NCBI RefSeq assembly: GCF_041146395.1 | Contig: NC_090984.1 | Location: 83,153,114-83,217,113, forward strand | DNA: 64,000 nt | Direction: 5' to 3' | DNA from: Eulemur rufifrons | Lineage: Eukaryota; Chordata; Mammalia; Primates; Lemuridae | In this document: positions 47,557-60,319 of the stretch, in pieces | Position numbering within the stretch: the first letter of the stretch is position 1 | How the letters are laid out: the number at the start of each line of letters is the position of its first letter | Position numbers and translations under genes: made by a program | Notes under the pieces: generated by a model | What the model was told of the DNA's origin: nothing | The model's database searches: none | The model's input: the letters and a program-made list of their open reading frames with translations, nothing else

Positions 47557-50500
47557 AAATATGAAAATTTAAATCCTTGTTAATAGTAGCAGAACCTTTA
47601 TTAGGCAATATCTATATCCCTTAGGAGACTGCCTGTCACAGGTAATCTCAGGGGGTTGTGAGTGGGCTACATGTTACCACGCACCAGACACCTAGCATTT
47701 AAAAGACCAAAACAATAAAAATAAAAAATCAGCTTTGTTTTTCCCAACACCTCTCCCTTGGAACAAAACAATTGCTGTTCAGGGCCCCTGATCACAAACC
47801 TGCATAGAACAGGCATCACATCATATGTCTCCTCCTAAGTAGTGTGGCCACAGCCGGGAGGCAATGTGTATCACTATGCAAAGCATTTTTCCGTGTCAGA
47901 ATACTTTCTCACAGGAGGAGGTCATTGGTTTCAGGAACTCGAAGTTTTATTACTGTCAGTTGTGTTTAGCGCTGTGCGCCAGAAGTTCACTTATGCCTGG
48001 ATCCTTGGCCTCGCTTTAATAGGGAATTCTGCCCTGAGTGACACATAATGACCTCACTAATCGCTCACCTCAGTGTTCTCAGTGATTTCCAAGTGCTGAA
48101 ATTACATCGTCACATTCACATCAGCCAGAAACAAAGATAAGATGAACCCATCATGCCCCAGAATTTATGAGGAACCAAAGGGTGGGCTGGATGGTGTCGT
48201 TAGATTTTTTTTAAGTGGCATCAAGAATTCAGTCTGTCTCTCAGAATCAGTGGGAACACTTAAAAGGAGAGGAACCAGACTAAAAGAGACCTCTTCCAGT
48301 TAACTGCCTTAAAGTTCTCTTTTTGAAAAATTCTTTCCTCTCTGAAGATTTAAGGAGGCATATGTGTTTTAATCCCCCACTGTAGCTTTTAAACCCTGTA
48401 GAATGAGTGTTTACAAAGTAGGATCTTTTACTAGATATTATAAAAGGGATGTCTGTGTGTGTGTTTTGCCAAGAAATTAAAATCCTGTCTTTGCCAAGGA
48501 GCATAAATATACTTGGCAGAATCCAGAGGCTCAGTAGCAAAGATAAAAGTAATTGTTCCCTGCAGCCAATTGCTCACACTTATTACAAAGCATCTGTCTT
48601 CCCCTGGGCTAAATTTTCTCCCCTGATGCAGTCTGGCTGTGGGAGATACCATCCTCTGGCTCTGGAGGGCCCAGGAGATCCTCAGGGCCACATCATTCCA
48701 TCCCTGTGCAGCTCCAGATACCTACAACTCACAGAGGCTCGACTGTGGACCTGAAACCTTTCATCTCCCAGCAGTCTGATATTTTTCCCTCCAGTAATGA
48801 CCTGCTTTTAAGAAAGACATTTATATTTTAACTATGTCATTCTTTTCACTGCTTTGAAATCTGATTTGATTTTCTTCGGCTCTCTGGGCTTTATATAAAT
48901 GTCAGTAAGCTGAATGGGCTGTCAGCACTTAGATTAATGATTGGTTAACAGGAGATTTCTTAGTTTTACATTCAGTGAAGCAACTCAGGGACTGCTCGTG
49001 TGAGTGAGTACTGTGGTGCTTTTAAGATTTGTTCCCTTAACCCTTTTATATGCTCTGAAAGACATTTCACTCTGGGAGGAAAATGACCACAATGTCCTGA
49101 TTCCAAGCAAAACCCCTCTGTTCTTCCCTTCCTGCAACATGCGCCCCAAACCAACCAATTATCAGAAAACTAAAAATTTGGCATATACCCAAGTTTAAGA
49201 TTAGTTCTTTTTTAAACTGGTTAAAAATTTTTAATGTGATTTAAAGGCCAAAAAAAATTCTAATGTTTCAGCAAAAAATTGTGCCATCATCAGTAACTAA
49301 AATTTGATAATATTTTTCGGCAGTTAATTCCATTTACTCTGAGTACTTGACAATATGATAGCTGCATTTCTTGTAAAAAATAGCCTATGAAACTTAAAAA
49401 ATTACTCAATTGCTTATTTGCTTAGAACTATAATTGTTTGTGTACTTATGAATAGTGTGTTCCCAGAGGGGAAACACCTCAAAGCATTGCAAGAGGAAAC
49501 CAAGAGTGCATCAGATATAAGCCTTGTCCTTCAGGAGTTCAGTAAAGTCCAAGAGATAAGATCCATACACAGAGAACTGTCCTCTTCTACTGGCTCTCTT
49601 CTCTTTCTCCTTCCACCTCACTGCTGTGCTGGCAAAAAATATATACACATATCTTCTTATTTATTATTTGGCTCTTGTCAAAACTTCTACAAAAAAAGCA
49701 GTCACTCCAGATCCTTTTTGAAAAAGAGTAAACAATGTTATAAATCATTTCTATAAATCATCATAATAATGTGCAATAAGATTACTACTTGGGATTCTTG
49801 GGGCTGAGAGGTAGAATAGCAAGAGGAAAGGAGGTCTTTTTTAAGAGAATGACTAAAGTAAGCCATTTGGCCATATTCTAACATTGTAGCTCACATTTTA
49901 CATAAAAGTCAGACATTGCAGATTTTAGATTATGAATTATTTTTAAAAATCAAACACCCTGGGGAAATATTTTTAGTGCATTAATAGTATTATTACTAAG
50001 AGATCTTTTCCATAAAACCACATATAAAAGGGTATGAGAAGCATGGCTCTGCCCATTTTATTGCCTGGCAAGTAGTTACACAAACCAGAATTTCTTTTAA
50101 TAAACGAAGCAAGTCATTTGGCTGACTCAGTTTCTAGGAAAAAAAAAGATGAAAAATAAAATAAACCAAGCAAGCCAGACATTCCAGGAAAAAGAAGTAA
50201 AATGCAAACAAGTTGAAATCTACCATTAAGATGTTTAAATGGTAAACCTCTTAAAAGTAACTACCTTCCACCTTCTTAAGTGAGCTTAATAAATCAAAAT
50301 TCAAATTTATACATATAAGCTATGAAATAATTTGATAATATGAAGGCAAATATAAATATCTAACTTTTCTAGTTCTACTAAGCAGTTTATAAAACATAAT
50401 TTTAGGATTATATATGCTAAGTAAAGCAGAGTACATCATAACAGGAAATAGCCTCCGTTATGAGTAAAACACAGATCTTCCACGATTTTAGCAAAAAACA

Positions 50501-51230
50501 AAAGTCCCCAGGAAGTCACTCCAGAATGGGAGTGCCGTTTGGTTTTCCTCACATTGAGTCCTACTGAAGCTCTGACTCAAGAATGGACACTCTCCCCGCC
50601 CCTACCCCATTCTCCAGTTCCCCTTGACCCAGTTGGAACAGATTTAATATTTTATTTCACACTTGTAAATATACATACTTGTGTTGCTTTTGATTTTATT
50701 GTGGTTTATCATTGACATTTTTTAAAAACCTTAACTAAATAAGGAAGAACATAAGAAATAACGATGGCAAATCCAAACTCTAAAAATAGGCACACTTCCA
50801 AACCACGTATTTCTGATCCTAAAATAATCTCCCTCTAGCCCTAAAAGACCAGTAGGACTTTGCAGTCACCTTGCCCAGCTTGTCTTCTCCAGTTCTCTGC
50901 ACTTCTCAAGTTGGCCAAGAAGTCTGGAAACCTATATTGATAAGAACCAATCTTAGACTCCAAATGGTTCTTAAACACCAAATTTGACCATTTTGTTTTA
51001 TTTCCTTTCTTTAAATTTGCCTCATCTTCAGATCCTCCAGGAAAGCCTACTTTCCCATCAGAGAACACAAAATGATTTATAGGCACATGATGATTAGAAT
51101 AATGAATCATACATCCTTTTCTAGCCCAGGTTACAAGTTCTGTCCATCATTGGAGGAGTCTATGATTCAGTGACAGCTCACTAAGCATAGACCCAACTGG
51201 GTGATATTCCTGAACTGGACAACAGCCATT
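47557..51230. other. Intergenic, no gene or named repeat seen
   Basis: About 3.7 kb of mainly unique DNA. Overlapping short frames near 48280-48754 and 49418-49756 lie on both strands without protein signatures. Confidence 0.5.
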
Positions 51231-51233
51231 GTC

Positions 51234-51266
51234 CAAGACATAACATACACACAATGTTATGTCTTG
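51234..51266. repeat. Perfect 13-bp inverted repeat, 7-base loop
   Basis: 'caagacataacat' (51234-51246) and its exact reverse complement (51254-51266) around 'acacaca'. Confidence 0.95.
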
Positions 51267-51889
51267 CTCCACACCACTGGCCTTGGAGAGGCATAGAATT
51301 CAGGGGGATTCAGGTTGCTCAGATCTTATCCATAAAACCACTCACGTCAGCTGAGTATGTGGGGGACAAAGCCCCTCAAGACTGCAGGAATAAGTGACAT
51401 AATCACTGGAAAAGAAGGGAGCCATAGGACTGACTGAGCAGCAAAGGGCTGTGGGGAGGATGTCACTGGGAAATGAAACTTCAGATTAGCAGTCCAGGGC
51501 AAACTGGGATGTGACTACATGGTACTTGTGACTCAACGTGGAATGTTACCAAATTTCATTCGTGGACTTTATTCACATCTGAAACATAAACTAGGGAGAA
51601 AAATCCAACAACAAAAGCAACAAACTCTCAGTAATTAAAGCAGTTTCTATAGTGCTGCTTTTTGTAGAAAAACTACAGTTTGAGAGTGGAAGTTTCTTAT
51701 AAACTAGTTAGCTCTTTATATCCCAGAGAAGATAGCCAAATTCAAAGATTAGTAAATTTCCATTTTTTCAGATGGATTCTTTATTCCCTTTTCTTGTGGG
51801 TGTCCCATCCATATACTCTCATCATTCACCTCACTGAAAATTGCCAACATTTGTGACTCTGTCTTAGGGCTTTCTTCCTAGCAAGGAAG
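51267..51889. other. No gene or named repeat seen
   Basis: No supported features. Confidence 0.5.
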
Positions 51890-52235
51890 TGAGCTCAGAA
51901 CTTACAGGCCAGGCCAGATATGTCTCAGTGAAAGACTCTGAGTAACCCTCAGTGGTAGATGGTAGATATATACTCAGTAGATGTGTAGTTGGTAGATAAA
52001 TACTCTAACTTCCTCACTCCTCAGTTGGTATAGCTTGGAGGCATGCTCCACCCTGGTTCCCAGGTTCCCCAGGGGGACTGAGCTCTGGTTGTCCACCATG
52101 ATAACTTAATAACACACCCTTCATAGGCTGCCTTCCCTTTCCCATCTCATTTCTCCAGTTCCCTGTTGGTATTGTCGCAAATTACTTGCACTCAAATCTT
52201 CAGAGTCTGTTTCTGGGGGAACCCAAATCAAGACA
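51890..52235 (+). mobile_element. LTR-like repeat end, family uncertain
   Basis: 'attacttgcactcaaatctt' and 'ctgggggaacccaaatcaag' are reminiscent of a MaLR/ERVL-type LTR 3' end. Confidence 0.4.
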
Positions 52236-52454
52236 GGATCTCAGCTGAAGACAAATCCCCTTGTCCCACTGAGCCAAAACAGGAGTGTCACGGCAAATCC
52301 ATTCAGTACTGTGAAACACATTCCTGGGCAAAGCAATCCAGGTGTGCTTCTGTTTAGTCATCTCATGCTCAGCATCACGAAGGCTCAGTGGGGTCTAGAG
52401 ATACAAGCCAAGGTGGGCTGGTGCCAGTGTAACTAAAGTGTCAGATTATAAAGA

Positions 52455-53293
52455 TAATAAACATTAATTCTACACAGTATTGGCTAGCGTGTGAGAAAAC
52501 AGGCACTCTCCCTTAATCTTCGTTGAGACGGGAAATGTTACAATTCTTTGAAGCAATTTGGCACTATCAAAATTTTAAATGTGTGTATTTACTTTGTCCC
52601 CAAAATTCTTCTTTTACGAATTTATTCTGCAGAAATACTTGGACATGTATGTCTAGGAATTTTCATCATAGCATATTTAAAATAGCAAAACAATGTCCAT
52701 CAAAAGGCAACTGAATAAATTAGGGTATAGTCATATAAGAGAATACTTCATAGCTTTTTTAAAATGAGATAAATCTATATGTATTAAGGTAGAAAATCTC
52801 CAAGTCATATTTTAAGAATGGAAAAATAAATTACAGAACATGGTCCCTTTTTGTTTTAAAAAATTATATATCAAGTAAACCAGCACATATGGAAATACAC
52901 ATTGTGTTCTAGATAGGAAGATCCCACATGATAAAAATGTCAGTTTTAAGATATTTCATAAATGTAATGCAATCCCAATTTTAAAAAAATAACATCACAT
53001 TTTTTTTCTGGAGCTAGAAAAATTAATTCCAAACTTCATGCTAAAAAACAAATAAATAAATAAACAAACAAGAATAGCCAGGAGATCCTTGAAAAGAATG
53101 AGTAATTGTTAGGGGTAGGGGTGGGGTGAAGAGGAGAGTCTAGCTTCTATCAGATATTAAAACATACTATAAAAGCCTCTGTAGTGCAACTGTGTAGTAC
53201 AATAGACTATGCCATGAATAGAGAGAAAGATCAATGGAACAATTGTAACAAAGCATAAAAATAGAGCCAAACGTATATGGAAATGTAATAAAT
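52455..53293 (+). mobile_element. L1M fragments (3' region, then ORF2)
   Basis: 52455-52920 resembles an L1M4/ME 3' region ('gaagcaatttggcactatca'). 52925-53293 is ORF2 sequence ('caagaatagccaggagatcc', 'agatcaatggaacaattgta') that continues past the MER1 at 53767. Confidence 0.75.
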
Positions 53294-53766
53294 CTGCAGT
53301 CCCCAACCCCCAGGCCACAGACCAATACTGGCCACATAGCAGGAGGTCAGTGGCCGGGTGAGCAATGGAAGCTTCATCTGTATTTACAACTGCTCCCCAT
53401 CACTCACATCACCTCCTGAGCTCTGCCTCCTGTCGGATCAGCTTTGGCATTAGATTCTCATAGGAGCGTGAACCCTACTGTAAACTGCACATGCGAAGGA
53501 TCTAGGTTGCACACTCCTTATGAGAATCTAATGCCTGATGATCTGAGGTGGAGTTGAGGAGCAGCTGCAAATACAGATTATCATTAGCAGAGAGGTTTGT
53601 ATAGTTATTTCATTATATATTACAATTTAATAATAACAGAAATACAGTGCACAATAAATGTGATGTGTTTGAATCATCCTGAAACCATCCCCCCAACCCC
53701 CTGGTCTGTGGAAAAATTGTCTTCCATGAAACCAGTCCCTGGTGCCAAAAATGTTGGGGACCGCTG
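53294..53766. mobile_element. MER1-type hAT-Charlie element, long form, inside L1
   Basis: Ends 'gcagtccccaacccccagg' and 'tgttggggaccgctg' are inverted repeats. The inner 'ttagattctcataggagcg' and 'ttatgagaatctaatgcc' also form an inverted pair. The L1 ORF2 reads on across it, and the flanks 'taataaat' and 'taatgata' may be a decayed 8-bp target duplication. Confidence 0.9.
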
Positions 53767-53860
53767 TAATGATATAGGTGGCATTTCAAATCAGTGGGGA
53801 AAGATGAAGTTTAACACATTCTTTTTAATTAACAAAATTTTTCATTTAGAAATCTATCTC
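53767..53860 (+). mobile_element. L1M ORF2 continuation
   Basis: 'aggtggcatttcaaatcagt' continues the L1 frame order from 53293. A CA-rich microsatellite follows at 53866-53886. Confidence 0.75.
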
Positions 53861-53886
53861 ATTCACACACACACGCACACACGCAA

Positions 53887-54745
53887 TGACTGGTGCCACT
53901 CAGGAACAGACACAAAGCCTACATTAGAGCAAAGGAAGCAAATGTTAGGCCAGCTAGGAAATTCATTGTTTAATTGTAGTTGTAATGAGACCTCAAAGGA
54001 GAAATCCAGGTTGAAGAGGGCATCTAACATTAGGACATCTGGCCTGGCCTGGGCAAGTGATGGTCAAGACAAATGCAAGACAAATGTATTGTTACCCAAA
54101 TACAGCAGAATCTCGGGCTCTCATGAAGAGCAAGTGGCTGGATTATTTGCAGCCAGAGAGGACTTACAGGTTAGGGGCTGGACCCAGCTTCCAGATGGGC
54201 CCCAGGGCAGGCAGAGAAGCAGGTTAGGGACTTCCTGCCTGGAATCAGCTGAACTTCGTTAGCATTATAGCTGGACAATGCTGAAGAGCCAGCTGGGAAA
54301 AGCTGGGGAAGAGGAGGGCCAGAAAAACCAGGCAGGGTTCACCCAAGCACACACAAACTTGGATGAAAGGTCAGACTCGGGTTTGTTTACAAACAACAGT
54401 GCATTACTTGAATTCCCCAAAGTAATACTCTGGAGGAGTATTAACTATTAACTAGTAGTCCCTCCAGATTGCAAACTTCTCTCAGAGCAATACTATTAGA
54501 CATCTTGTCTCATCTGTCCAAAAGAAAATGTTGGCTTGTTTCTTGAGTTTGGCTGGGTATCCTTCTTGGAATAGTCAAGGTGGAATATGACTTTACAGAT
54601 GGAACAAATGCAGTGAGTCTAAAAGAGAATGTGCCTACTGAAGAAAATGTGAAATATTTTACGTACATTGAGAAATGCAGACAGTAATATACAAACATAC
54701 CTCACTTATCACCGAGAGTTGAAAAATTTTAACATATGATTAATG
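53887..54745. other. No gene seen
   Basis: The long frame at 53597-54262 begins in the MER1 and crosses L1 and the CA repeat, so it is not a gene. Confidence 0.6.
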
Positions 54746-54749
54746 TATT

Positions 54750-55265
54750 TGTTATTTACGAAGAAAACATTACATATACAGTTGAAATCCTTTTTATGCC
54801 CTTCCCCAGACCCATAGGCCTTCCCTCACAAAGGCAACTACCTTCCTGAATTGACGTTCTCGTCTTCTAATCCATGTTTTTATACTTTTCATATATATAT
54901 ATATATATATATACATACTGTGCTTTTATACATCTTTAAACAATTTTTATAAGTTACCCAAGTCTTATCAGACTATAAAGTATCAATCTGAAAATTATTT
55001 TTGTCACTCTATGTTTTTCAAGATTCATAATATAGATCTAGTTTATTTATTTTAATCATTGGTTATATTCCATTATGAGATATGTTATAATTTATTCATC
55101 CATCTCTCCTACTGGTGGGCATTTTAAAATTATAAACTTTTAAATATTACAGACCGTGCCACTGCAGTGAATATCCTTGTGTATTACATTAGATGAACAT
55201 GTTCAAGATTATCTCTAAGATTCATATCAAGAAGTGGAATTTCTGTGTTTCTACATTTCATCTAA
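54750..55265 (-). mobile_element. L1ME-type 3' UTR, antisense, with (AT)n
   Basis: 'ggttatattccattatgaga' and 'ctactggtgggcattttaaa' are reversed L1 landmarks. (AT)n at 54890-54913. Confidence 0.7.
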
Positions 55266-56899
55266 ATATGACTCTAGCATCCTAAGGTGCAAAATCTATC
55301 TTTAAACTGCTTTGACCCTAGAGGTCACAAAGAGATTTAGCAGAATTGTTGATGAACAATATCACCCTTGTGTAATAATTAATATACATTTATTTGTAGG
55401 GCATTTATACATTACTTCATTTACTTTTTAATTTATTTATTTATTATAATTTTGTTAGTTAATAACTCTGTATATAGGTCTGTGTACCTGCATAAATAAC
55501 TTTCAATATAAGTTTCTATTTTGTTGGTATATACTCCCTCTATCCTGGGATACCTCGGATATCTAGTAAAACAAATCTTAGATCCTCTAGAGAAATCCCA
55601 TAATCACACCTTCCTCCCATCTTTTATAACCCAAGGACATTTTCCTATCAAACTGCATATATATTAATCAGTTTTCTCATCTTATAATAAAAACTGCTCA
55701 ACCCAAGTTTTGGATCTTTAGAAGTAACCAGTGTTACTACATTGTTTATCTAATTTCTGCTGTAAACCAAAATCTTAGTATTTTACCTATCCTATGATTT
55801 CTTCAAGCATACCTACTTAAATGGCACCACTCGTCTAGAAGACAGCTGAGCTCACCCGTAAAATCTAAACTTTTGAACTAATAAATATTATTTTAACTAT
55901 TAACATATTCAAATATTTCATTTCAACTATTTATATGTGTAAATCACACATCACCTAGAAAGACATTAGAGAAAAGAATGAATCAAATGTTAGGCACAGA
56001 GTAAATCAAAGAGCAGTACAAATTATGAATTAATGAAGTTCTCTAATGACTGTTTATGGCAGATTTTTTCCCCCTTTTGTCTTTGTCTTATTTTCCACCC
56101 ACAAAGGAGACAATGCAATGTGATAATTCGTTCACATTTGCTTGGGGGAGATGTGAAAGCTGGTATGCGGCTTTAGTCAACTCATTAAAATGTCAGATTT
56201 ATGGAGTTGATTTAATTAAGTTAGTTAAAACAAATCAGGTTATCTTGACCACCATTAGACGGTGTTATCTGGCAAAAATATGAGCTAAACTTCAGCCAAA
56301 CACAGCAGGAATAAGTAGAGTCTGTTTTCCATCCCTGACCTCATAGGTATCCTCTAAACTTTAGATGACCTGATACAGTGAAGAATGGGCCAGAAACCCT
56401 GGATTTTCCCCCAGTCTGAGTTTTACTGATTAAGCTGCATCAGAAGGAATCAACTCACAATTTGTATTTCAGCTCCAATAACTATTAAAGTGAACAAGCA
56501 AGTTCTAAGGGCCATAGGGATACGATAAGGAAAACTTTTGAGTCTTACAGAAACTTTCAGTTCCTGTGCAGATATGTGCATCGTGAACGTTTCAAAAGCA
56601 CAAAGGTGTAGCTCCATAATGATCATATATAGTAGGTGTTCATATTACTAATCTCACCAGATGGAAACAAATGTTTACTTTTCCTGAGAAGATATTGTAT
56701 GTTTTGGGGCATTGTCTAAAGGTGATATTTGTAGATGGTAGTTACTGAGGGGCCAGAATGCAGTTTGGAGAAAATTTTATTGTTAATTTGCACTTTAACT
56801 GAATCATATCAGTCAAGAGCCACTGACTTGAGCAAATGCTGAGGCACCATCTCCATTTCCAGGGCAGCCTCAGAGATCTAAGTCCAGACCCAATAACGG
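55266..56899. other. No gene or named repeat seen
   Basis: About 1.6 kb of AT-rich unique DNA. Confidence 0.5.
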
Positions 56900-57095
56900 C
56901 TAATAATTTTTAGCACTTACTGTGTGACAGTCATTGTTCTATGTGCTTTCACTTGTATTAATTCATCTAATCCACCATAACCACATGAGGTGGATGCTAT
57001 TATTATCCTCATTTTACAGACGAGGAAATTGAGACAGAGAGAGATTAAGTAACTTGCCCAAGTTACACAGCTCCAGAGCTCGTGCTCTCAAGTGC
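56900..57095 (-). mobile_element. MIR SINE, antisense
   Basis: 'cacatgaggtggatgctatt', 'ttttacagacgaggaaattg', 'taagtaacttgcccaagtta'. Confidence 0.9.
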
Positions 57096-57672
57096 TAGAC
57101 CATAGTGCAAATGTTACCTAGCTCCGATAGAGCCAGTCAGCCACACATTGGCTGTGGTCTAAAGCCCTCAGGGAGACTGGACCCCTTTGAAAGCCATTCC
57201 AGGATTTGGGACCCTACAGACAGACTAAAAATCCAGAGAGAAAGACAAAGAAAATCAAGAGTGGGACCTGCCCTTCATTCTAAGGTGGCCATCAAAAAGT
57301 CCTAGCCTTTGGAGACTCTTCAAATCAAAGCCAGTTTGGAGTCAGATCAGGCTTCCTAGGGGGTTTTCCAGTTTAGAATTTTATAAAATTCACTAATAAT
57401 TCTTCAATTGCTAAGAGTTGAACCACTGAAAGGTGCAGGGAGCCCTCCTGGTCAAGTACATTTGAAAAAGCAACATTCTACTGAAGATTCATAATGAAGC
57501 ACAATGAATGTGAATATGTTAAAGGCTTACAGAAGTCCTGAAGTAAAGACATATGTTTGATTTTGTTTAAGCTAGCATTTCTAAAACTTGTACCCCTCAA
57601 CATTCCATGGAGTACCATTTGGGACTACTGCTCCAAAATGAAGTTGACCAGGGGCATCTTAAGACAGGTGTG
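57096..57672. other. No gene or secure repeat seen
   Basis: 57570-57660 may be an old hAT remnant; not certain. Confidence 0.45.
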
Positions 57673-58376
<704 letters not shown>

Positions 58377-58396
58377 TTAAGTCACACAACTAATAG

Positions 58397-58430
58397 ACAA
58401 TTGATCTTAGCCAAAAGGCCAAGAAGCAAT
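58397..58430 (-). pseudogene. 3'-truncated U2 snRNA retropseudogene (first 34 nt)
   Basis: The - strand reads the first 34 bases of U2 snRNA with three mismatches, two of them C-to-T at CpG sites. It is flanked by a 20-bp direct repeat, 'ttaagtcacacaactaatag' at 58377-58396 and a copy with one mismatch at 58430-58449 (one base shared). There is no A-tail. It is far too short to function. Confidence 0.88.
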
Positions 58431-58449
58431 TAAGTCACACAACCAATAG

Positions 58450-59040
58450 AAAGTTATATTCTTCTGTGGCCAAACACAGCATTTAGTTCCCAGTCTATTA
58501 AAGAACACTAATCCAGGCAGTAACCACCTTACAGATATCTACTGTTCCATCCAACCAAGGATCTCAGAACTTTTTAAGAGTGTAAACTGATTTAGGACAT
58601 TCATCTTATTGAGCAGAATAGGTCATAGGCTAGTGCATTTGTTTTATGACATCATCTTCTTCTGCTAGGGAAGGTGGAAATTAGGACTAATTTTTATAGT
58701 TGTTATGGCGTTCGTGAAGATAGTTAATGACATTTTTGTGTTTGTTAAGTTTTAATTCTCATAAGAAATACATAAAAACTTCTTATTAGATTGTGATAGT
58801 AATGACCTAAAGCTGTTATCATAACAAGTAAAATCTGTATAATGGAAAGGAAGATAACTATGTGGTCTTGGCCAGGTTTCTTTGTTTCTGTGAATTTAAT
58901 TTTCTCCTATAAAAAGAGAAGATTGAAGAAGAAAATTATGAAACTTCTAATAAGCTCTGAAATTCTATGAACATACCATAGCCTGTTATAAAATTTGACT
59001 CATTATGTAGTTCATATTGAACTTTTCATGTGCATGTGCC
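58450..59040. other. No gene seen; possible MIR remnant
   Basis: 58855-58970 ('tgtggtcttggccaggtttc') may be a decayed sense MIR. Confidence 0.45.
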
Positions 59041-59044
59041 TTAA

Positions 59045-59215
59045 TTCCTCAAAAAATGGTAGGCTCCTCAAGGGCAGGGACTGTGACTGCCACTTCCTAT
59101 ATCTCTTTGTTGAGTGTCTTGTACTAAGTCCGTTTTGTGCTCTACTATGCCTCCAGGCCTAGCACAGTGGCTGGCCCATCACTGGTGCTCAGTAAGTGCT
59201 TGTTGACCAGCTGAC
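59045..59215 (+). mobile_element. LINE L2 3' end
   Basis: 'ctcaagggcagggactgtga' and 'ggtgctcagtaagtgcttgt'. Confidence 0.85.
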
Positions 59216-60110
59216 ATAGGAGGAGGCACAATTCTGCCTTCACCATTCCACTAAAACTTTTTGCCCAGAGTTCACTAACCTACTAATATTTGAGCCAAAT
59301 GGCCCCCTCTTCTTGGTCCTCATTCTTCTCGACCTCTCTGTAAGTTGGGACACAATGAAATTCAGTCTTCTGCTTTTTTCTTAGCCTTTTGTATGTGTCT
59401 CAAGGAGCCTGACCACCAACAGCTCTTTTAAGAGAAACAAAGAAGTAGGCTCATCTTATGGCACAGCCACATCTTATGGCACGTGAACCCTCAACCACAG
59501 CATTGACCCTCAGGTGGTTTCCTGATCCCACCTGCCTGGCTTAGAGTTCAGTCTCCTGAATTCTTTGGCCCAGAGCTGCCTGCACTATAGACATGTAAAA
59601 ATCTAGGCTTTTGGCTAGCAAATGGAGTAATAGAAAGGAGCTGGCCCAGGAATTCACCAACAACACAGACTGTTCAAATATGATAGCAGAATCATTAGGG
59701 GTACCACAGGTGCAGCAAAGTCTGGAAATCAGGAAACTCTGAATGGCACCAGTCACCCTCCTCGTGCTTAGTCCTGCAAGGTGAAAGTAGAAGGGATGCT
59801 AAGGAATGGTGATGGCAAGGCAGCCTCCAGGGCCTGCTACATTGGCCTAGTCTATCTGCTCCTTAGTCTCATAGACACAAAGCATTGGATTGGTACACAT
59901 ACAGTGTTAGGACCATATTTTCTACCTCTACATCTCTGTGATTTGAAGATGAGATAGAAACCAAGTGTAACAAGGGGCGAGCAACTATAACTCTTTCTTG
60001 TCCTTGTGGATAAGATGGGAGAGGAAGGCAGCTTTTCATGCATAGTGGGTACTTTAAAATTTATAATTCCACATGATCAAGGAAAGGGACAAAGTGGTCT
60101 GATGATTGAT
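59216..60110. other. No gene seen
   Basis: Around 59300-59360 a short L2/CR1-like piece is possible; otherwise unique. Confidence 0.5.
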
Positions 60111-60114
60111 TTTA

Positions 60115-60315
60115 CAATAACACTTATTAGGAGTTATTAGGCACCAAATGCTCTATAGACAGTATCACATTTAATTCTCACAATAACTACATGTGATAAG
60201 CATCACTCTTCCAAGTTTGCAGGAAACCAAGGCTTAGAGAAGTTTATTATTTACTCAAGCTAGCTGAAATTGGACTCTAAGTCTCCCATGCCCCTAAGTA
60301 CTCTTATGGTGCACC
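60115..60315 (-). mobile_element. MIR SINE, antisense, diverged
   Basis: 'aattctcacaataactacat' and 'aaccaaggcttagagaagtt' fit the reversed MIR. Confidence 0.7.
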
Positions 60316-60319
60316 TCAA

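Noticed and set aside
53597..54262. 221-codon frame
   Set aside because: It starts in MER1, crosses L1 ORF2 and a CA microsatellite and ends in unique DNA. No coherent protein.
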